NCBI GenBank assembly: GCA_902386085.1
Contig: CABMIA010000189.1
Span: 1-7,776 of the forward strand
Origin: an uncultured archaeon
GTDB taxonomy: Archaea; Halobacteriota; Methanosarcinia; Methanosarcinales; Methanoperedenaceae
Direction of reading: 5' to 3'
Length of the DNA stretch: 7,776 nt
Shown: positions 1 through 5,939 of the stretch, piece by piece
Position numbering within the stretch: the first letter of the stretch is position 1
How the letters are laid out: every line of letters begins with the position of its first letter
Notes under the pieces: model-generated
Seen by the model: only the letters and a program-made list of their open reading frames with translations
Databases searched by the model: none
What the model was told of the DNA's origin: nothing
Position numbers and translations under genes: made by a program

Positions 1-384
1 ATAGTGGAACCGGGTATCATTCTCATCGCCCCGGGTGATTTCCACATGGAAGTAAAACAGAGGCAGAAGGCGGGAAAAACAGTCGAAGTTGTCGTATTGA
101 ACAAAGGCGAGAGGGTACAGGGTGTGCGGCCTTCAGTGGATGTTCTTCTCAATTCGATAGCACCTATCTACGGGAAGAATTCACTTGGCGTCATACTTAC
201 AGGGATGGGCTCGGACGGCTCAACCGGTATCGAGAAACTTAAAAAAGCAGGCGGTAAAGTGATCGCCGAAGATGAATCAACCTGTGTGGTCTATGGCATG
301 CCCAGGGCGGTTATTGAACACAAACTGGCAGATCATATCCTGCCAATAACGAAAATAGCAGAGGGTATAGTGGAAAACGTATAG
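1..384 (+). CDS. cheB: CheB, chemotaxis protein-glutamate methylesterase (3' part only)
   Basis: This is the C-terminal part of the CheB catalytic domain. CheB removes methyl groups from chemoreceptor glutamates, and deamidates glutamines, in the cytoplasm to reset receptor sensitivity; its activity rises when CheA phosphorylates its N-terminal receiver domain. The frame is open from base 1, so the gene starts upstream and the receiver domain, linker and catalytic serine are outside the window. Visible family signatures are APGDFHM, whose His (bases 43-45) matches the catalytic histidine; RPSVDVLL; and LTGMGSDG, whose Asp (bases 214-216) matches the catalytic aspartate. These are followed by the usual CVVYGMPRA segment and a normal C-terminus. 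Two of three triad residues are therefore present and nothing looks damaged. It is the first visible gene of a che operon, with cheA starting nine bases after its stop. Identification is secure; only the missing 5' part is unknown. Confidence 0.96.
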   Translation: MVEPGIILIAPGDFHMEVKQRQKAGKTVEVVVLNKGERVQGVRPSVDVLLNSIAPIYGKNSLGVILTGMGSDGSTGIEKLKKAGGKVIAEDESTCVVYGMPRAVIEHKLADHILPITKIAEGIVENV

Positions 385-387
385 AGG
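384..387 (+). promoter_or_regulatory. Ribosome binding site of cheA
   Basis: GAGG overlaps the last base of the cheB stop codon and lies six bases before the ATG at 394. This spacing favours the ATG at 394 over a second in-frame ATG at 403. Confidence 0.6.
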
Positions 388-393
388 ATAATT

Positions 394-2343
394 ATGGATG
401 ACATGTCAGAATACAAAAAAATGTACGCCGTTGAATCGGCTGAACATCTCCAGTCAATGAACGAGGCACTGCTGGCCCTGGAGAAAGACCCTCAAAATAT
501 TGAAACGATCAACGTGATGTTCAGGGCAGCGCATACTTTGAAAGGCATGTCTGCAACCATGGGGTATTCCAATATCGCAGAGCTTACCCACAAGATGGAA
601 AACCTGATGGACAAAGTGCGTAAGAAAGAGACTGTACTTGATTCAGAGGCGATAGATACCCTTTTTGAAGGACTGGACATCCTTGAAAAAATGGCGGAAG
701 ATCCGGAAAATTCTTCACAATGCAATATTTCGCCATTGATCCAGAAAATCTTAAAGATAACTGATAGGGAAGGGCAAGCGGAATCACCTGCCTGTACCAC
801 GCAGACTGAAGCAAAACGGGAGGATACCCCCGGGAAGACGGAAGAGAATGTCGCCAAAATGGCCGAAAACGGCTGTGGAATTTTCGAAGTAATCGTTACG
901 CTTCATGAGTCATGCATACTTAAATCCGCCCGCTTTGCAGTAGTCCTGAGGAATCTTTCAGAGCTCGGTGAAATTCTCAGGACTATCCCTCCTGCCAAGG
1001 ATATTGAAGATGAAAAATTCGATCGTGAGTTGAGAGTGACGGTGTCCACAAAAGAAGAACCTAACAAGCTTGAGGAGGCAGTAAAAAGAGTTTCGGAGAT
1101 CTCAAAGGTCGAGGTAAGGCTGGCCGACCTGCAGGTTGAAACAAGGACGGATTCAACCAAAGGAACTGCGGATCAGGATAATTCTAAAAAGACCGTAAAA
1201 AGCGTCCAGAGCGTACGGGTAAGTATAGAGCGACTCGATTCATTGATGAATCTTGTTGGAGAGCTTATAATTAATAAAATAAGATTGATGCAGCTTGCAT
1301 CTGAAAACCGGTTCAATGTTCTTGAAGAGGCGCTTGCAAGCCTTGACCGCCTGACAAACGAGCTGCAGGAAGAGGTCATGGCTTCCAGGATGGTCCCGCT
1401 GGAACAGATATTCAACCGGTTCCCGCGGATGGTAAGGGATCTTGCAAAAAAACAGGGGAAAGAGATTGAATTTATTGTAGAAGGCAGTGACATCGAACTT
1501 GATCGCACCGTCCTCGATGAAGTTGGGGACCCTCTTGTTCACATACTCAGGAACTGTGTTGACCATGGCATTGAATCACCGGAAACCAGGGAACAGCATG
1601 GCAAAAATAAAAAAGGTACTATTAAATTAATTGCCAAGCGTGAAAAAAATTACGTTGCCATAGAAGCACAGGACGATGGCAAAGGGATGAATCCTGAAAA
1701 GTTCAGGGAGACTGCTGTTAAAAAGGGGATGATGACAAAAGAAGATGCATCCAAGCTTTCAGATAATGATGTACTCAATCTTTCATTCTTGCCTGGCTTC
1801 AGCACTTCCGAGAAGATAACTGAAGTATCGGGACGCGGTGTGGGGATGGATGTGGTAAAGACAAAAATTGAAGGGATGGGAGGGTCGGTCAGGCTTGAAT
1901 CCAAATATGGCCTGGGTACATCGATCACGCTCAAATTGCCGCTGACAGTTGCGATCATCCATTCCCAGATGGTCAAGGTTGGAAAAGGCATCTATGCAAT
2001 ACCTGTAACTAATGTTGTAAGTGATCTTTCCCTGAAAAAGAGCCAGATAAAAACATTACAGGGTGAAGAAGTGGTGCTGGTAAGAGGTGAAGTCCTACCC
2101 CTTGTCAGGCTGAACAGATTATTTGGGGTCGACTGCAATGGATCTGAGGAACTTATCGTAGTGGTGGTCGAACGCGGGGGCAGCAATATAGGTCTTGTTG
2201 TTGATGAACTGATAGGCCAGCAGGAAGTCATTATCAAGAACCTTGATAACCGTATTCTCAAGGGAGTAAAGGGATTTGCAGGCGCAACTATCCTGGGCGA
2301 CGGGAATGTTGCATTGATACTCGATGTGGGGACGTTATTATGA
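394..2343 (+). CDS. cheA: CheA, chemotaxis sensor histidine kinase
   Basis: Cytoplasmic kinase that autophosphorylates in response to chemoreceptors and passes phosphate to CheY and CheB. All five CheA domains are visible in 649 residues, a normal length. P1 (about 1-125) is the histidine phosphotransfer domain, with the phosphorylated residue at His47 in AAHTLKGMS. P2 (about 160-245) is a CheY/CheB docking domain between polar linkers. P3 (about 272-335) is the dimerisation helix pair, starting SVRVSIERLDSLMNLVGELI. P4 (about 336-516) is the ATPase, with N box HILRNCVDHGIE (383-394), G1 DDGKGM (427-432), GFSTSEKITEVSGRG (468-482) and the G2 region GRGVGMDVV (480-488). P5 (about 520-649) is the CheW-like receptor-coupling domain. 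The start at 394 is set by the upstream GAGG. The stop overlaps cheR, suggesting coupled translation. No key residue is missing, and the identification is very secure. Confidence 0.98.
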   Translation: MDDMSEYKKMYAVESAEHLQSMNEALLALEKDPQNIETINVMFRAAHTLKGMSATMGYSNIAELTHKMENLMDKVRKKETVLDSEAIDTLFEGLDILEKMAEDPENSSQCNISPLIQKILKITDREGQAESPACTTQTEAKREDTPGKTEENVAKMAENGCGIFEVIVTLHESCILKSARFAVVLRNLSELGEILRTIPPAKDIEDEKFDRELRVTVSTKEEPNKLEEAVKRVSEISKVEVRLADLQVETRTDSTKGTADQDNSKKTVKSVQSVRVSIERLDSLMNLVGELIINKIRLMQLASENRFNVLEEALASLDRLTNELQEEVMASRMVPLEQIFNRFPRMVRDLAKKQGKEIEFIVEGSDIELDRTVLDEVGDPLVHILRNCVDHGIESPETREQHGKNKKGTIKLIAKREKNYVAIEAQDDGKGMNPEKFRETAVKKGMMTKEDASKLSDNDVLNLSFLPGFSTSEKITEVSGRGVGMDVVKTKIEGMGGSVRLESKYGLGTSITLKLPLTVAIIHSQMVKVGKGIYAIPVTNVVSDLSLKKSQIKTLQGEEVVLVRGEVLPLVRLNRLFGVDCNGSEELIVVVVERGGSNIGLVVDELIGQQEVIIKNLDNRILKGVKGFAGATILGDGNVALILDVGTLL

Positions 2344-3185
2344 TGAAATTTGCCGAACCGGTAACTATACAGGAAGACGAGCATGAATTTGCATACCTGA
2401 AATCCCTGATAAAGAAAAGAATGGGTTTCAATTGCGATGACTATAAACAGCCGCATTTGAAACGCAGGCTTGCGGTCAGGCTGCGGGCAACCCAGTCCAG
2501 ATCCTATAAGGAATACGCCGGGATTCTTATGAAGGATGAGAATGAACCGCCGCGATTGAAGGAGACTCTAACGATAAATGTCACGGAATTCTTCAGGAAC
2601 CCCGAAACATATGAAGCTTTTCGCAGGGAGGCGCTCCCTCTATTGGTAAAAGCCAGGGAAGGAACAAAAATAATAAAAGCCTGGAGCGCAGGATGCTCAA
2701 ATGGGGAAGAACTTTGTTCCATCGCTATCATGTTGCTTGAATTCCTGGGCGCATCGGCAAGGAAGTATAATATACAGCTTCTCGGGACAGATATTGACGA
2801 TGAATCGCTCGAAAAGGCAAAATCAGGCATATACCAGCCAAAAATTCTTGAAAAAATGAGTAAAGAAAGGCTTGACAGGTTCTTCATTTATAAAGATGCC
2901 TGCTATCAGGTAAAGGATGAAATCCGCGGCAGGGTCAATTTCAAGCGCCATGATATGATCTCTGACCCTCCGTTAAGAGGATTCGATATAATATTTTGCA
3001 GGAATGTCACAATATATTTCGATCAAAAACTGCAGGAAAAGCTTTATTTGAATTTCTACAATGCCCTGAACGATAACGGATTTTTCGTTATGGGCAAAAC
3101 CGAATCGCTGGTCGGGCCCGCTGATGGGCTATTCAAACCTGTCGATCCGAGAGAAAGAATATACCAGAAAGGCAGGAAATTATGA
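2340..3185 (+). CDS. cheR: CheR, chemotaxis protein-glutamate O-methyltransferase
   Basis: Methylates glutamates on chemoreceptors using S-adenosylmethionine, opposing CheB during adaptation. The 281 residues fit the family. The N-terminal helical domain (about 10-90) ends in the conserved INVTEFFR (79-86). The Rossmann methyltransferase domain follows, with the SAM loop AWSAGCSNGEE (114-124), the acidic strand end GTDID (149-153), CRNVTIYFD (220-228) and GKTESL (252-257). The first ATG (2340) overlaps the cheA stop as ATGA; a second ATG follows at 2343, so the protein may start one residue later. The upstream GGGGA (2328-2332) is only a weak ribosome binding site, consistent with translation by reinitiation after cheA. 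No defects were seen. Confidence 0.97.
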   Translation: MMKFAEPVTIQEDEHEFAYLKSLIKKRMGFNCDDYKQPHLKRRLAVRLRATQSRSYKEYAGILMKDENEPPRLKETLTINVTEFFRNPETYEAFRREALPLLVKAREGTKIIKAWSAGCSNGEELCSIAIMLLEFLGASARKYNIQLLGTDIDDESLEKAKSGIYQPKILEKMSKERLDRFFIYKDACYQVKDEIRGRVNFKRHDMISDPPLRGFDIIFCRNVTIYFDQKLQEKLYLNFYNALNDNGFFVMGKTESLVGPADGLFKPVDPRERIYQKGRKL

Positions 3186-3799
3186 ACGAATTAAAAACAC
3201 TTACGGAATTCCAGGCAGATGCGTTAAAGGAAGTAGGAAATATCGGGATTGGGCAGGCTACTACATCCCTTTCCATGATGGTCAATAGGACAATCAAGAT
3301 CTCAATGCCTGATCTGAAATTCATACCACTGGTCAAAGTGCCTGATCTGGTAAAATTCCAGGAGCCCCAGGTGGGAATAATACTTGAATTGAAAGGAGAT
3401 TATAAAGGTTTTATCCTGTATTTGCTTTCGAAAGACAGTGCAAAGTTCCTGACTAACCTTGTACTCGGCGCTTCGGAATCCCAGGATACATTCAGCGAAA
3501 TGGAACAATCAGTTTTGAATGAGCTGGGTAACATCATGGGAGGCGCATATATAACTGCGCTTTCGAATTTCCTTGGAATATCGATCAGCCTTTCGTGTCC
3601 TTTCCAGTTGTATGACATGGCTGAAGCGATAATCAACCAGGTGATAGGGATAATGAGCCTGGATGTCGATAACGTACTGTTTCTCGAAACAGAATTTGAT
3701 ATAAAAAATGAAAAATTAGCGGGAAAAATGTTCATTTTTACAGATGCTCAGTCCCTTTCAGGATTACTGGATGCAATAAACAGGATTGCAGAGATATGA
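3182..3799 (+). CDS. cheC: CheC, CheY-P phosphatase
   Basis: CheC removes phosphate from CheY-P, ending the signal to the motor; in the studied bacterial and archaeal systems it is stimulated by binding CheD. The 205 residues show the internal two-fold repeat of the family, and both copies keep the active-site pattern D/S-x3-E-x2-N-x(~22)-P. Copy one has Asp13, Glu17, Asn20 and Pro43; copy two has Ser110, Glu114, Asn117 and Pro140. This makes it a two-site CheC and not a one-site CheX or a FliY fusion. The start overlaps the cheR stop as ATGA, with AGGA at 3174-3177 just upstream. No cheD follows within the window, although cheC and cheD are often adjacent. The stop codon overlaps the start of a 21-codon frame. 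The identification is secure. Confidence 0.95.
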   Translation: MNELKTLTEFQADALKEVGNIGIGQATTSLSMMVNRTIKISMPDLKFIPLVKVPDLVKFQEPQVGIILELKGDYKGFILYLLSKDSAKFLTNLVLGASESQDTFSEMEQSVLNELGNIMGGAYITALSNFLGISISLSCPFQLYDMAEAIINQVIGIMSLDVDNVLFLETEFDIKNEKLAGKMFIFTDAQSLSGLLDAINRIAEI

Positions 3800-3861
3800 A
3801 AAGAAATGAAAATATTGATGTGGTTAACGTTTTCAGGAATGATTTTTTCAGTTTATTTTAA
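3796..3861 (+). CDS. 21-codon reading frame coupled to cheC, possibly a gene remnant
   Basis: An ATG at 3796 overlaps the cheC stop as ATGA, the same arrangement that joins cheA to cheR and cheR to cheC. It opens a frame of 21 codons (MKRNENIDVVNVFRNDFFSL, then F) ending in TAA at 3859. The product is unrecognised and has no clear domain. Its start in the operon's own junction style suggests it may be the stump of a former next gene, with cheD one candidate because it often follows cheC. It may equally be chance, as ATGA overlaps arise easily from a stop codon. The T-rich tail doubles as a possible transcript end. Confidence 0.2.
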   Translation: MKRNENIDVVNVFRNDFFSLF

Positions 3862-3904
3862 TGGTTCTATCTTATACGACCTCACAGATTCAGAATAGTT
3901 TTTT
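3843..3904 (+). terminator. Candidate oligo-T transcription end of the che operon
   Basis: Two runs of six T (3843-3848 and 3899-3904) lie 44 and 100 bases after the cheC stop, the first inside a T-rich stretch. Archaeal RNA polymerase commonly terminates at oligo-T on the non-template strand without a hairpin, and no strong inverted repeat was seen here. The position between a finished operon and a new promoter supports the call, but sequence alone cannot prove it. Confidence 0.4.
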
Positions 3905-3933
3905 GCATGCTTTGTTTCAGAAAGCCTTGTTAT

Positions 3934-3946
3934 GGAAACTTATATA
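3934..3946 (+). promoter_or_regulatory. Archaeal BRE/TATA promoter of the sensor kinase gene
   Basis: A purine-rich GGAAA (3934-3938, BRE-like) is followed by CTTATATA (3939-3946), close to the archaeal TTTATATA box. Transcription starting about 25 bases downstream would fall near 3967-3972, leaving an untranslated leader of roughly 15-20 bases before the ATG at 3987. The position is right and this is the only real intergenic gap in the window, which suggests the sensor gene is transcribed separately from the che operon. Confidence 0.55.
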
Positions 3947-3986
3947 TCATCATAATAATTACTATTAAAACTATTGAGATATAAAA

Positions 3987-5741
3987 ATGGAACGAACTGA
4001 AATAAGACATGCCTTAAATTTGCTGACAATCATAATTGTTTTATTTTTTGCAGGGTACTTTCTTGAAGAAGCAATAGACCTCTCATCAGTAAATGTCGAA
4101 CAAAATCTGGTAAATTATATTGAAATCTTAACAGAGCTTTTATCTGTTTTCGTTTCTTTTGCTATTTTCACGATTACGTGGCATGCACATGGGAAAAACA
4201 GGGATAATCATTCTCTCTTCCTGGGCTGGGCATTCCTTGTTAGCGGATTTTTCCTTATGTTGCATGTTTTTTCTTACCCGTTCATGCCTGCATTTATCAC
4301 GCCAAATTCTCCCAATAAATCTGCAATTTTCTTGATAGAATCCAGGTTGATATTATTTACAGCATTTATAGCAAGCGCATATATCTATAATGATACATAT
4401 CCTAAATATATTAACAGGCGTATCCTTCCCTCATTTCTAATTATTTCATTAGCTATAACCCTGGCTTTTGTGTCAATACATTATGACTACTCGCTTAACG
4501 GATTTGACATTGAAACCGTCTCATCCACAGCGATATTCTTGCTATCGATATATACAGTAATAATTTTATATTCGAGTTATTTATATTCTAAAAGATTAAA
4601 ACAAATAGATGATAAAAATATAATCTATTTAATATATGGTTTTATTATTATAGGATTTAGTAATCTTGTCTATTTCTCGTTTGAACTTCCAGCCCATTTG
4701 CTCATAATTGTCGGTTTCTTCTTCATGTATCATTCTCTTTATATGTCTTCGATAGAGCTGCCTTATGAAAAGCTCGCTCTTGCTGAGGAAAAACTTAGAA
4801 TTGCATCTGAAGAGAGATACCGGAACCTGTTCGACAATGCCAATGATGCGATAATAACGATTGATCTTGAAGAGAATATTACTTCATGGAATAAAAGCGC
4901 AGAGAGAATATTTGGCTGGGAAGCGCGGGAGGTAATCGGAAAAAATATTCCGCAACTTATAGTTCCTGCAAATGCCCAGGCCGAGCGCGCTCTGGCAATA
5001 CGTGATGTCAGATACGGGAAGGTGGTTTCCGGGATAGATGTTGCGCGCCTCCATAAGAATGGTAATAAAATAGATTTGAGTTTGACCGTTTCTCCGATAC
5101 TGGATGGGAATAAGAATATTATTGGATTCTCGGGGATATTCAGGGATCTCACCGAGCGCAGGCTGGCCGAAGAGAAACTTCGGGAAGAACGTGATAAAGC
5201 GCAAAAGTATCTTGATGTAGCCGGAATTATGTTCCTGGTCCTTAATCATGATCAAACAGTGGCGCTCATAAATAAAAAGGGGTGTGAAATCCTGGGATAT
5301 GAAGAAAAGGAGATCACAGGCAGAAAATGGGGCGATACATTCCTTCCGGAAAGAATCAGGGATGAACTAAAAAAAGGTTTTGAGATGTTAATTAGTGGAA
5401 ACATTGAGAACGTCGAATATTTCGAGAATCCTGTTTTGACCAGAAGCGGCAAGGAAAAAATTATCGCCTGGCATAATACTGTTTTGACAGACAAAGATGG
5501 AAAAATTGTGGGGACACTAAGTTCAGGGGAGGATATTACCGAACGCAGGAAATCTCTGGAGAGACTAGAAGCAAGCGAGAATAAATACAGGGTATTACTT
5601 GACAATCTACCACAAAAAATATTTTCTAAAGATATAAATTCCGTCTATATATCCTGCAATAATAGCTTTGCCCGCGATTTGCACATCAATCCTGATGATA
5701 TCGCAGGTAAAACTGATTTTGATTTTTCTCCCAGAGAATAA
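3987..5741 (+). CDS. Membrane sensor with PAS domains, N-terminal fragment of a split histidine kinase
   Basis: This 584-residue product holds the sensing part. About eight hydrophobic helices (near 11-29, 45-66, 77-97, 114-136, 146-166, 180-200, 212-230, 236-256) form a membrane domain that resembles MASE3, judging by the TELLSVFVSFAIF and LHVFSY segments. A short coiled linker (about 258-275) leads to PAS1 (about 276-390, ending DLTER) and PAS2 (about 405-520, with ENPVLTRSGKEKIIAWHNT and ending DITER). The first half of PAS3 (about 530-584) is cut by the TAA. There is no kinase domain, so alone it could bind a signal but not phosphorylate anything. An in-frame TGA at 3975-3977 makes the ATG at 3987 the first possible start; only a weak GAG precedes it. 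The membrane part is markedly AT-rich (20 G/C in bases 4561-4680). The ligand cannot be predicted. Confidence 0.75.
   Translation: MERTEIRHALNLLTIIIVLFFAGYFLEEAIDLSSVNVEQNLVNYIEILTELLSVFVSFAIFTITWHAHGKNRDNHSLFLGWAFLVSGFFLMLHVFSYPFMPAFITPNSPNKSAIFLIESRLILFTAFIASAYIYNDTYPKYINRRILPSFLIISLAITLAFVSIHYDYSLNGFDIETVSSTAIFLLSIYTVIILYSSYLYSKRLKQIDDKNIIYLIYGFIIIGFSNLVYFSFELPAHLLIIVGFFFMYHSLYMSSIELPYEKLALAEEKLRIASEERYRNLFDNANDAIITIDLEENITSWNKSAERIFGWEAREVIGKNIPQLIVPANAQAERALAIRDVRYGKVVSGIDVARLHKNGNKIDLSLTVSPILDGNKNIIGFSGIFRDLTERRLAEEKLREERDKAQKYLDVAGIMFLVLNHDQTVALINKKGCEILGYEEKEITGRKWGDTFLPERIRDELKKGFEMLISGNIENVEYFENPVLTRSGKEKIIAWHNTVLTDKDGKIVGTLSSGEDITERRKSLERLEASENKYRVLLDNLPQKIFSKDINSVYISCNNSFARDLHINPDDIAGKTDFDFSPRE
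5739..5741 (+). other. In-frame TAA stop interrupting PAS3 of the sensor kinase
   Basis: The codon series CCC AGA GAA TAA GCT GAA AAA runs through a conserved PAS segment. From remembered relatives of this PAS type, this position usually holds Leu or an aromatic residue before AEKY. TTA, TAT and TAC are each one base from TAA, so a single substitution explains it. It is not TAG, so pyrrolysine insertion, known in some methanogens, does not apply. Confidence 0.85.
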
Positions 5742-5930
5742 GCTGAAAAATATATAGAAGACGATAAAAGAATTATAGCATCGGGAGAAACGGAGACCTT
5801 AGAAGAAAAATATATCCAGGATGGACACGAAGCGATTGTCCAGACCGTCAAAACGCCTATCAGGGATGAGGAAGGCAATATCACCGGTCTGCTTGGCATC
5901 TTCTGGGATATCACCAAACGCAAGCAGGCT

Positions 5931-5934
5931 GAGG
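5931..5934 (+). promoter_or_regulatory. Possible internal ribosome binding site for the kinase half
   Basis: GAGG lies five bases before the first in-frame ATG after the TAA (5940). No ATG, GTG or TTG occurs in this frame between 5742 and 5939. The motif lies within the coding sequence for the conserved KQAED linker, so it may be coincidental. Confidence 0.35.
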
Positions 5935-5939
5935 ACAGG

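Noticed and set aside
4..6. GTG at base 4 as a start codon of the first gene
   Set aside because: The frame is already open at base 1 and the product begins in the middle of the CheB catalytic domain, just before its catalytic His, so the true start is upstream.
492..2456. Several minus-strand open frames opposite cheA (such as 492-857, 1173-1508, 1650-1991, 1992-2456)
   Set aside because: They mirror a fully conserved coding sequence, show no recognisable domain, and are rich in Ser/Phe/Leu as expected from antisense reading.
3905..3910. GCATGC palindrome as an operator or terminator stem
   Set aside because: It is only six bases, the flanks are T-rich on both sides and do not pair, and no second copy was seen nearby.
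5739..5741. Recoding of the internal stop as pyrrolysine or selenocysteine
   Set aside because: Pyrrolysine uses TAG and selenocysteine uses TGA; this codon is TAA, and PAS domains do not need either residue.
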